Source of the DNA: Photobacterium galatheae
GTDB taxonomy: Bacteria; Pseudomonadota; Gammaproteobacteria; Enterobacterales; Vibrionaceae
Direction: 5' to 3'
Length of the DNA: 64,000 bases
Assembly: GCF_000695255.1 (NCBI RefSeq)
Contig: NZ_JMIB01000023.1
Coordinates: forward strand, 122,612 to 186,611
Positions within the stretch are counted from its first letter, which is position 1. Every line of letters starts with the position of its first letter. The notes beneath the pieces are model-generated. The model did no database searches. It had not been told where the DNA came from and saw only the letters and a program-made list of their open reading frames with translations. The position numbers were made by a program, and so were the translations under genes. Positions 54,706 through 62,036 of this stretch are shown here, one piece after another.

Positions 54706-56429
54706 GCGGCAATTTCTCCGTGAAAAATAAAAACATGCAGGTTCGCTGTATCTGGGCGGGTTTCATCAGCCCAGTTCCCGACAATCTGCCCGGTGTTGTT
54801 GTTTGCAGTTATACCTGTGTCATCTGTGATTGCGATTTGCCCGCTGGAAACCCACGGATTGAATGAATCTCCCCGGGTCCATATTTTAGTGCCATCTGGC
54901 ATCACATCGGGAATGCCATAGACTGAGAAATTATGTCCAGACGCTCCAGTGCCGGTTGGCAGATTATGATAGTGAAACTCGACAGCATGGCCCTCGGCCG
55001 TCGCAAATGCCACTCCGTCTTTAGCACCACGCCGGAAATGGCCCAAATGAAAGTTTGGCGTGGTGAATGTCGTTTCACCATCACCGGTTCCGAAATGTGC
55101 TGCATAGGTCTCTGGGTCAGAGTCAATAACAGATTGCTCTGTCAGATTTGATGTTGTCTCAGCAACAGCCCATAACTTTGAATACGCAGCCCGTGATAAT
55201 TCAACCCGCTGAGCTTTTACAAAACCAGGGCGAGGCTGATCTGTTGAAAATTCAACAATACTGCCGACTAAAATGTCAGTGCTGATTTTTGATTTCGCTA
55301 ATTGCTCCAGCGTATTTAAATACGTACTTAGGCCTTTAACCGACCCAATACCCGGTTGATAGCTATCTGAAAAATACTGATTGCCGTTGGCGTCTTTAAC
55401 GTTCTGCGAAATTAGCGGGACAATTGTGTCCTTAACTTCCGGATTGGTCGGCTGAGTGATTGGATCTGTAGATTCAAACGTAATCACGCGAAATTGATTC
55501 AACGCATTAAAGCCTGAGGCAACCTCCCTCTGCCCAGTGAACGTGATATCTGCATCCTGAGCGTTTCCGCCAACACTCACGTCATAGAGAGCCAGCCACG
55601 TTTCACCTTGATACTCCAACGTGCAAAATCTGAGTGACCATCCCTCTTTATAAATCAGCATGTTGTAATTAGTTATCTCATATGAACTCTTAGCTGTGAT
55701 TTCAATATCCAGTAATCTCTCTGAGTAGTCGGCAGCACCTCGTGCAAACATTAACCGACCAGAAATAAACGATTTCCCATAGCGATCACCTTTTTGAGCA
55801 AACGGAACCAGCAATAGTGCCATTCGTTGAAAATGACGCGAAAACCTAAAACTTTCGAGAGGCAAAACAGTTTCTTTTAGTGCATATTGCGGATGCGGAT
55901 CCACAGCCGCCAGATGCGCTGCCATCTGCTTGTTTACGTACTCCCGGCTGGCGGTGACGACATTCGGGTTGATCATCACAATCGGGTCGACGGAGGTGAC
56001 GGTGAACGTCATCTGTACGGCGACTTCGTTGGTTTCACCGCCGTTGTTTTGCGGTGCCGGCACATACACCCGGGCGCAGTTGCCGACGGCATGCAGATAC
56101 GTGTTGCCATTGAACTTGGCTACCACAGCAAATTCACGGATCACCACATTCACCAGAGTGTCTGGCAACAAGGCCTCAACAACCAACGTGGGTACGGTGT
56201 TCTGCGTGCCTTCAACGACATCCACAACATTTACGGGCAAGCGGGCAATTTCATGCACCAGGGCGCTCTGTGTCCGGTCTGGCTGTACATAGGTGTCGTT
56301 CGCATCGCCAATAGCGATGTGAGTGAACTCAATAGGCTTTTTCAGCAGCTTGCCGTTCTGCTCGGCGTTCTCGCCGGCAATGGTCAGAATGGAGCCATAT
56401 TGCTGCTGAGATTCTGGGATATCAGCCAT
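54702..56429 (-). CDS. Tail fibre protein (gpH position)
   Basis: 575 residues from the ATG at 56429 (MADIPESQQQYGSILTIAGE...); a TTG at 56435 is in frame but less likely. The N-terminal 160 residues are the P2-type fibre attachment domain (KPIEFTHIAIGDANDTYV, LVHEIARLPVNVVDV). The middle is unique, and the C-terminal 200 residues resemble tail-collar tips (GSIVEFSTDQPRPGFVKAQ, HFRRGAKDGV). It determines host range. Codon and base use shift in the middle, as expected for fibre exchange. Confidence 0.88.
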   Translation of the reverse strand: MADIPESQQQYGSILTIAGENAEQNGKLLKKPIEFTHIAIGDANDTYVQPDRTQSALVHEIARLPVNVVDVVEGTQNTVPTLVVEALLPDTLVNVVIREFAVVAKFNGNTYLHAVGNCARVYVPAPQNNGGETNEVAVQMTFTVTSVDPIVMINPNVVTASREYVNKQMAAHLAAVDPHPQYALKETVLPLESFRFSRHFQRMALLLVPFAQKGDRYGKSFISGRLMFARGAADYSERLLDIEITAKSSYEITNYNMLIYKEGWSLRFCTLEYQGETWLALYDVSVGGNAQDADITFTGQREVASGFNALNQFRVITFESTDPITQPTNPEVKDTIVPLISQNVKDANGNQYFSDSYQPGIGSVKGLSTYLNTLEQLAKSKISTDILVGSIVEFSTDQPRPGFVKAQRVELSRAAYSKLWAVAETTSNLTEQSVIDSDPETYAAHFGTGDGETTFTTPNFHLGHFRRGAKDGVAFATAEGHAVEFHYHNLPTGTGASGHNFSVYGIPDVMPDGTKIWTRGDSFNPWVSSGQIAITDDTGITANNNTGQIVGNWADETRPDTANLHVFIFHGEIAA

Positions 56430-56441
56430 AAACAATATTCC

Positions 56442-57074
56442 TTATCGAGGTAAAGGCCCGGAGCGCACGACGACGCCAAGGCGGGAAAAACAACAAGCGG
56501 ACCGATTCACTACGCTGGCCACTGACCGGATTGCCCAGGGACCGGAGCCAACCCGAATCCCCTGCCGACTTACCGTCGCAAGTTTTTCGGGTGTATTGAT
56601 GTGACTGGTGATCCGGATTTTGGTCAGATGTGAGCGTGTGTTCTTTGCGTTCCGGATTGCGCTGGAAATCTGGGGAATGGTTGCTGCATCGACCGGTGAT
56701 TGTTTCGAAACCAACTCAACCCGAAATTCAGCCGGCGCAAGCGTTGCCGGATCGTCAAACCACTCGATGACGTTCAGCGAATCGGCCCGAATGGCTTCAA
56801 TACTTTTATCAATGGCGTACCGGGTGCCTTTGTAGGTGTGAATCTCCAGCGAGCTGCTGACGACTTTGCGCTTTGTCTGTTCATCCCAGGTTTCGTTCCA
56901 GTCGTCGACACTCAGTTCCCAGGCCAGATAAGGCAGCAAATCTAACCGACATTTCCAGGGATCCAGAAAGTTCTGGATATCCCGCTCAATCAGCTGAATT
57001 TCTTCCCAGAACACCTGTTCCAGTGCACGTTCCATGGCAGAAGCTGAAGGCGGCAAAGTGCTGATGAAGGCCAT
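56442..57074 (-). CDS. I: Baseplate/tail protein gpI
   Basis: 210 residues of the P2 GpI family (STLPPSASAMERALEQVFWEE, LPYLAWELSVDDWNETWDEQ). It forms the baseplate wedge with W and J. It starts directly after gene J (one base between). Confidence 0.92.
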   Translation of the reverse strand: MAFISTLPPSASAMERALEQVFWEEIQLIERDIQNFLDPWKCRLDLLPYLAWELSVDDWNETWDEQTKRKVVSSSLEIHTYKGTRYAIDKSIEAIRADSLNVIEWFDDPATLAPAEFRVELVSKQSPVDAATIPQISSAIRNAKNTRSHLTKIRITSHINTPEKLATVSRQGIRVGSGPWAIRSVASVVNRSACCFSRLGVVVRSGPLPR

Positions 57075-57075
57075 C

Positions 57076-57936
57076 TCACGTCCCTTTCAACCGGACAATA
57101 ATATCGGTGCAGTACGGAGCCTGGGCTTTGGTGCACTTGATGGTCTGGGCGGGTTCGAGGATGAAGACTTCAGTCACCGGCTGATAACTGCCGTCTGCTT
57201 CCCCATTCTTCACATGAGCGGCGGCATCAATGGCAGACAATGCGACACAGCCCGCCAATACATGGGATTCAGTGGCTAACGACTGCAGACGCTGACGGGC
57301 AATATCCAGTGTCTGTCCTTCACCGGGGCCGTAGGGAATATCCAGCTCGACGACAATACGGTAAGGTTTGATGGTTGCGGGATACACATTGAAATGATCG
57401 TTCAGTGGCCGCTTTGTCTGCCCGTCGATGTATTCAAACACCTGCTGACACAGCTCAGCTGAGGCCGTACCGTCTCCCTGCCTGCTGAGGACATAGAGAT
57501 CAACTTTGACGGGTGACGGGCTCAGAACTTCAGCATCCAGCACATCTTCATGCGCATTCAGGGCATGGAAAATATAAGCGCCATCCGGCCCGGCAGTACT
57601 GAAACCATCGGGTGCCATTTGCACACGTCGGCGAAACTGATCATCGGTTTCTTTTTCAAACTTCTCGACCGGACGAAGTGCTGCCAGCTGCTGCAGGCTG
57701 GCGCCATGAGAAAACGCCACCATGTTATTCAGGCTGATATCCTGAAATTCCTGACGGGCCCGGGTGACTTCTTCGGCCATGGCTGACATCGCGTTGTAAA
57801 GCGGATCACCCACTTTCGGCGCATCGACGTTCTGCAGCTGAGCATAGCGCTGCAGCATCCGGCTTCGGATAGCCGTGGCGTCCAGCTGCTGGACAATTTC
57901 CGGTGGCGGCAGCTTCGACAGGTCAATCTGGCTCAT
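57076..57936 (-). CDS. J: Baseplate assembly protein gpJ
   Basis: 286 residues from the ATG at 57936 (MSQIDLSKLPPPEIVQQLD...), which overlaps the W stop (ATGA); the open frame to 58029 is out of keeping with the family. GpJ/Mu gp47 family with LAALRPVEKFEKETDDQFRRR and YDIP-like strand VVELDIPYGPG. It is part of the baseplate edge or wedge. Confidence 0.92.
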   Translation of the reverse strand: MSQIDLSKLPPPEIVQQLDATAIRSRMLQRYAQLQNVDAPKVGDPLYNAMSAMAEEVTRARQEFQDISLNNMVAFSHGASLQQLAALRPVEKFEKETDDQFRRRVQMAPDGFSTAGPDGAYIFHALNAHEDVLDAEVLSPSPVKVDLYVLSRQGDGTASAELCQQVFEYIDGQTKRPLNDHFNVYPATIKPYRIVVELDIPYGPGEGQTLDIARQRLQSLATESHVLAGCVALSAIDAAAHVKNGEADGSYQPVTEVFILEPAQTIKCTKAQAPYCTDIIVRLKGT

Positions 57937-58280
57937 ACGCTCAGGCCTGAAATTTTCTCGACGCTGCCGTCGAACCGCAAAGTCACTTCCACACCCACAA
58001 ACACGCGATTGTCTCCCCGTTCCAGCCACACACGGTTAAGTTTTATCTCATCGGTAAACCCGTTCAGAGGGTCGGCAATCATGTCGGCCACGTCTGCGTA
58101 CAAGTCCATTTCGAGTTCAGGGTTGATTTTGCGATCAATGCGATGTGGCAGGTTCGAACCATACCCCCGGCTCAGAGGCAGCGTGCTTTTTCGGGTACGC
58201 ATACAACGCTGAAGGCGCTGCTTCAGTTCTGCAACGCCATCAATGAGCAGGCCTGTGCGTTCATCAAGTCCCGTTGCCAT
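57933..58280 (-). CDS. W: Baseplate protein gpW (gp25-like)
   Basis: 115 residues of the GpW/gp25 family, with the EPR-like lysozyme-fold strand LPLSRGYGSNLPHRID and NRVWLERGDNRVFVGVEV. gp25-like proteins nucleate the sheath at the baseplate. Located between V and J as in P2. Confidence 0.93.
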   Translation of the reverse strand: MATGLDERTGLLIDGVAELKQRLQRCMRTRKSTLPLSRGYGSNLPHRIDRKINPELEMDLYADVADMIADPLNGFTDEIKLNRVWLERGDNRVFVGVEVTLRFDGSVEKISGLSV

Positions 58281-58286
58281 ATGTCC

Positions 58287-58898
58287 TCACTGCTGCTGAA
58301 CCGGCTTCTGCGTATTTGGTACATCGTGCGGGTGCTGATGCTGGTTGAAAATCTTGCGGTCATCCGCCATGGAGCGAACGCTGTCGGAAATGTTCGTTGC
58401 CGCGGTAATGCTGGCCCCAGATGAAATATTACCCGTCGTCGTTTGCATGCCCTGGTGCTCAATATCCCCGACCAGCACAATCTTGGGCGATTCCACCTTA
58501 AACGCTTGCTCAGCCTTCAGTTCGACGCTGCCACTGACTTCGCCTGATAGAACGTGGTTTTCCATGTCGTATTGCAGCCAGGTGCCGTCCGGGAATTCAC
58601 GATAGAACAGCTCGAGGTTATCTTTCGGCTGGTCAAACTGAGCCTGATTCAGGCTGCCGATGATCACGCCACCCTGTGCGCCGAAGGGCTTGAGAACAAT
58701 CACCTGCTCGCCTTGCTGCATGGGGTGCCAGTCTTTCACTTCTGCCGCATGGCCAACATTGGAAGGCAGCCAGCCGCTGGTTCGGTTGGCATCGAACCGG
58801 ACCTTATAGCGAAGCGGCTTTGCCTGAATGTCGATGATGGTCCCGAACTGAATCATCTCGCTGAGCAGGCGCACGAACTGGCTTTCTGTCATTCCCAT
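58287..58898 (-). CDS. V: Baseplate spike protein gpV
   Basis: 203 residues. An N-terminal OB domain (about 15-90), then a beta-helix built of repeats (SGEVSGSVELKAEQAFKVES, GNISSGASITAATN), and near the tip HQHPHDVPN, the HxH motif that binds iron in P2 gpV. The trimer punctures the outer membrane. The ATG shares bases with the preceding stop (TGATG). Confidence 0.93.
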   Translation of the reverse strand: MGMTESQFVRLLSEMIQFGTIIDIQAKPLRYKVRFDANRTSGWLPSNVGHAAEVKDWHPMQQGEQVIVLKPFGAQGGVIIGSLNQAQFDQPKDNLELFYREFPDGTWLQYDMENHVLSGEVSGSVELKAEQAFKVESPKIVLVGDIEHQGMQTTTGNISSGASITAATNISDSVRSMADDRKIFNQHQHPHDVPNTQKPVQQQ

Positions 58899-59431
58899 CA
58901 GAAGTTCTCATCGACATCGAAATAATTAGATTCATTGGGCGTTCCGATATCCGGTGACTGTGAGGCTTTAACCCCTTCCGGCAACTCAGTCGGCCCTACC
59001 GGTAACCAGTCGATTTCTGCGGCCAGGTCGTACGGGCCGCTGCGGCATTCCGCCAGAAACCAGCCATCCGGTTTTTCCTGTTGCTGCGAGGTATTGACCG
59101 ACAGAGTCGAAATGTTCCCGAATGCACTGCTGGTACAGAACTCCCGCCACTCTTGCAGAAACGCCAGCTCGGCCTGTTCCGTCTCGAGCGCCGTCGCTTT
59201 CGCGCCGCAGTAGACACGGCCAATGACCAGCATTTTAATGTGGGTGTCATATACATCGTTGGGGATCTCCCCGGTATAAATCACCGTCAGCAAACCGGGT
59301 TCTAAATCCCGGTTGTTGTACGCGCTTCGGTCTTGCCAGTTCCGGGTCGTTTTCCGGTGTGGGTAACGCTGAGCGAAACCCTCTGTGATGGCTGTCAGAA
59401 TGGTATCGACGTTACGGGAAGCATCCGGCAT
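58898..59431 (-). CDS. Prophage structural protein, probably tail-related
   Basis: 177 residues, not recognised. It begins at the base where the preceding tail-completion-like gene ends and runs into V. Features: an N-terminal helical part (VDTILTAITEGFAQRYPH), a strand stretch (GLLTVIYTGEIPNDVYD) and a disordered acidic C-terminus (NESNYFDVDENF). Size and position just upstream of V suggest a tail terminator or completion protein. Confidence 0.65.
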   Translation of the reverse strand: MPDASRNVDTILTAITEGFAQRYPHRKTTRNWQDRSAYNNRDLEPGLLTVIYTGEIPNDVYDTHIKMLVIGRVYCGAKATALETEQAELAFLQEWREFCTSSAFGNISTLSVNTSQQQEKPDGWFLAECRSGPYDLAAEIDWLPVGPTELPEGVKASQSPDIGTPNESNYFDVDENF

Positions 59432-59931
59432 TACAGGCTCCTTAACCCGGCTTCGCGCAGGCCAGCGGCAACCGAAGCATTGAGAATATCGGCCACCCGG
59501 TCTGCGGTTTGATCTGCGGCTCGGTCGTAAAAGTCATTCGGCGCGGTGCCGTTACGAGCGATAGCGCGGGCAATCATGAATGCCAGATCACTCTGATTTT
59601 GCTTTGAGTCCTTCGGCTGCAGACGCTTCACCTTCACCCAGTCCAGAATCGACTGCATCGGCGGCATGCCCTGCCGCCCCGTCCCTGCGACGACGTACTG
59701 GTTGTAGTTCTGATTGCTGGTAATCATCCGTTGCAGTTCACCCACCACATTGCTGCGAATGGAGTGTGTGAGCGTGGTTTCGGCTTTAGGCGCTTCTTCC
59801 CGGGTAGTACGGGACACTAACGATCCGGCAAAAGACACACCTGATTTCAAATGCTTAGTCAGCAATTCTGGCGCTTCCCGGAATGCCTCATCCAACGCTG
59901 AGGTTTGAAGGTCGACCGATATTTCACGCAT
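59431..59931 (-). CDS. Tail completion protein (gpS-like, virion morphogenesis)
   Basis: 166 residues. Helical N-terminus (DEAFREAPELLTKHLKSGV) and a central block (HSIRSNVVGELQRMITSNQN) as in the gpS/HK97 gp10-type tail completion family; the weak similarity makes this a positional call. It overlaps the upstream gene by 8 bases. Confidence 0.6.
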   Translation of the reverse strand: MREISVDLQTSALDEAFREAPELLTKHLKSGVSFAGSLVSRTTREEAPKAETTLTHSIRSNVVGELQRMITSNQNYNQYVVAGTGRQGMPPMQSILDWVKVKRLQPKDSKQNQSDLAFMIARAIARNGTAPNDFYDRAADQTADRVADILNASVAAGLREAGLRSL

Positions 59932-60532
59932 GGCGCACCTGCCGTTCGAATTGTTCCATCAGCTGCTGATGAATCGCGGCTGGCGTGCCGTTTTTCGCTT
60001 CACCACCAATACTGTTCCGCACGGAAACAGTTTTGCTGAGGTGATTCACGGCAATGTATTTCACCGCTTCGACAATGGCACGCAGCAGCAACAAAGGCTC
60101 ATCCTGACTGTCTATCGTAATGGCGTCGTTCTGAATCGTCCGGGCAGCGTAATAGCTGAAACTGTAGGTCCATCCGACCTGATTGAGCAGATGATAGCCG
60201 GGAAGAAAAGACAGCCTCAGCATTGGCTTGCCCTGTTCATCGTCGATGCGGCTCAGATTCGGTAAATCGCGGGGATAACCCCTTTCCCAGGGCTGATATC
60301 GCTTCCGTGCCGACTGGCCGTAAAAGCAGGTACGCACTGAAATCAGATCCGCCGGTGCCGGATAGCATGCCTGATTATGCTGCAACTCGATTGTACCCAG
60401 CCGTTGATGCGGCCGATAACGGCTGAAATCTGCCAGGGCCATTTCAACCAGCTGCTGTTCATGCCCTGAAACGTGTTCGGCGCTGTCCATCAGCGCCGCC
60501 TGTAGTTTCACGATTAAGTCTGATACCTGCAT
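59924..60532 (-). CDS. Head-tail connector region protein
   Basis: 202 residues from the ATG near 60532 (MQVSDLIVKLQAALMDSAEH...); an open frame extends to 60592 inside the next gene. It has alternating short helices and aromatic-rich strands (YHLLNQVGWTYSFSYYAART). I do not recognise it; gene position between the lysis and tail-completion genes suggests a neck or tail-terminator role. Confidence 0.6.
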   Translation of the reverse strand: MQVSDLIVKLQAALMDSAEHVSGHEQQLVEMALADFSRYRPHQRLGTIELQHNQACYPAPADLISVRTCFYGQSARKRYQPWERGYPRDLPNLSRIDDEQGKPMLRLSFLPGYHLLNQVGWTYSFSYYAARTIQNDAITIDSQDEPLLLLRAIVEAVKYIAVNHLSKTVSVRNSIGGEAKNGTPAAIHQQLMEQFERQVRHA

Positions 60533-60534
60533 GC

Positions 60535-60843
60535 TCAGCCCCCTTTCAATTTCCAAGACGCAATGCCAACAACAAACAGCAGCAACACCCAAATCAGATC
60601 CCGGTTGTACTTTGTTTTCTCGTTGTTCCCGCTCAGGCTTTGCTCCAGTGGCAGAATGCGGGCAGCTAACTTTTCAATCGTTCGATCCAAACGGCCAACG
60701 AGGGATTCGAGGTTATTGTGCTTCATCTGAAGCTCAACCATTTGCCGCATCAGCTCTGTTTGCTGCTGCATGTTTTCACGCATTTCGTTTCGAAATGCAG
60801 TGAATTCCCTTTGAGTAATGCCGCCTTCGTTACTGTCGGCCAT
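60535..60843 (-). CDS. Coiled-coil protein with C-terminal membrane anchor
   Basis: 102 residues: a long coiled coil (about 10-78, RNEMRENMQQQTELMRQMVE, LESLVGRLDRTIEKLAARIL) and one C-terminal membrane segment (LIWVLLLFVVGIASW). The shape resembles haemolysin XhlA-like or other holin-associated proteins. It overlaps the holin gene by 14 bases, so it is probably part of the lysis cassette. Confidence 0.65.
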   Translation of the reverse strand: MADSNEGGITQREFTAFRNEMRENMQQQTELMRQMVELQMKHNNLESLVGRLDRTIEKLAARILPLEQSLSGNNEKTKYNRDLIWVLLLFVVGIASWKLKGG

Positions 60844-61360
60844 TCACCCCTCCAACTAATTGCTTACTCTTGGTGACGCTGCCCTGGCTGCTCCCCAGCC
60901 AGAACGCAACGCCCGTACCAAAAGCGCCCATGACGGTACCCGCAATCATGATCAGCACCTGCGCATAGTCCTGCGGTGGATTACCGAAGAACAGCGACGC
61001 AAACATGCCGCTGACCATTACGGACAGCGTTAAGGTCAGCGCCCAGGGCATCCAGTGATCGCGGTGCTGCTGCCGGGCGTTCTGGGTATCGGCCAGCTTG
61101 GCCTTTTCGAAATCCAACAACAGGCCAGTTTCCTGCAACTTGAGCTTGCGCAACGCGACCCGTTCATCGCTTTCAAGCTGACGGATTTTCAGCAAAGCAT
61201 CCGGATCCGTTCTGAGTACCGCTTCAATCGCCTCGGGCGAGTTTTCGACACCCAGTGCGCTGGCAACCATGGTTCCGACTGCACCGCCTGCCGGACCACC
61301 CAGCAGACTGCCAACCAGTGGCGCAGAGCCTGCCAGCAGAGCTTTGACCTTGTCCCACAT
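60830..61360 (-). CDS. 3TM-type phage holin
   Basis: 176 residues. A glycine-rich N-terminal hydrophobic segment (APLVGSLLGGPAGGAVGTMV), a charged helical middle (LKIRQLESDERVALRKLKLQ), then two C-terminal membrane helices (WALTLTLSVMVSGMFASLFFG and YAQVLIMIAGTVMGAFGTGV in parts). This is the GTA-holin 3TM layout. It would time lysis by opening the inner membrane. No endolysin gene is next to it, so the enzyme must be elsewhere. Confidence 0.75.
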   Translation of the reverse strand: MWDKVKALLAGSAPLVGSLLGGPAGGAVGTMVASALGVENSPEAIEAVLRTDPDALLKIRQLESDERVALRKLKLQETGLLLDFEKAKLADTQNARQQHRDHWMPWALTLTLSVMVSGMFASLFFGNPPQDYAQVLIMIAGTVMGAFGTGVAFWLGSSQGSVTKSKQLVGGVNGRQ

Positions 61361-61363
61361 GGC

Positions 61364-61960
61364 TTATTCCTCTTGCTTCTGCTGGTCGCTGCGTTTTGCC
61401 AGTTCGTCCTGAATCGCCACAATCTTGCGGCTGTCATCGCCGACGGACAGCAGTTCCAGCTGCAGATCTTCATCGGTCATGGCATCCAGTCGCTGGGCAT
61501 ACTCAGCCGGGCTGAAGTTACGTTCTGCCATGCGCACGGCCAGTTCGTTGTCGATGTCTTCAAGCAGGGTTTTACGCTTGTCGCCTGCCTGCTCCAGTTC
61601 TGCCAGACGGCTCAGTTCCCCGTCTTCCAGCTCGGAAAAATAAGGCTTGATGACGTCGATTTTGTTCTCCAGCAGTTGCTCGAAAATACGGTCCTGAACC
61701 GCGCCGGCATTCTCGCGGTTCGGGTTTTCAAAATGGATGACCGACACACGCACCGCTTCGCCCGGCAAAACTTTGGTGGTGCCGAAAAAGCGCGGTGACG
61801 CATCAAAATTGATAAACAGAATCATCAGATCCCGGTTGACCAGCGCCGTGGCATTCACAAAGCGGGCATCGACTTCGCGGGTTTCGCCGGGCAGCACGGT
61901 TTTACCGCCAATGTTCTGCGGCTGATTGGTGGTGTTGGTGTAAGCAATGGAAGGTTTCAT
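61364..61960 (-). CDS. Hypothetical prophage structural protein
   Basis: 198 residues. The N-terminal 85 residues are beta-rich (NTTNQPQNIGGKTVLPGETR, FGTTKVLPGEAVRVSV), the remainder strongly helical and acidic (ISELEDGELSRLAELEQAGD-like). It lies between the capsid and holin genes. It may be a head decoration or head-completion protein; no family recognised. Confidence 0.55.
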   Translation of the reverse strand: MKPSIAYTNTTNQPQNIGGKTVLPGETREVDARFVNATALVNRDLMILFINFDASPRFFGTTKVLPGEAVRVSVIHFENPNRENAGAVQDRIFEQLLENKIDVIKPYFSELEDGELSRLAELEQAGDKRKTLLEDIDNELAVRMAERNFSPAEYAQRLDAMTDEDLQLELLSVGDDSRKIVAIQDELAKRSDQQKQEE

Positions 61961-62003
61961 CTCGGTTTCCTTTAATCATGTCCGGTATGCAAAGAAGAAA
62001 AAG

Positions 62004-62025
62004 CCCCGGCCACTGCTGGCCGGGG
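62004..62025 (-). terminator. Terminator after the capsid gene
   Basis: CCCCGGCC (62004-62011) and GGCCGGGG (62018-62025) with a 6-base loop; on the minus strand a T-rich tail (TTTTTCTTCTTT) follows. It ends the capsid transcript before the downstream late genes. Confidence 0.82.
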
Positions 62026-62036
62026 AATCGACGCCC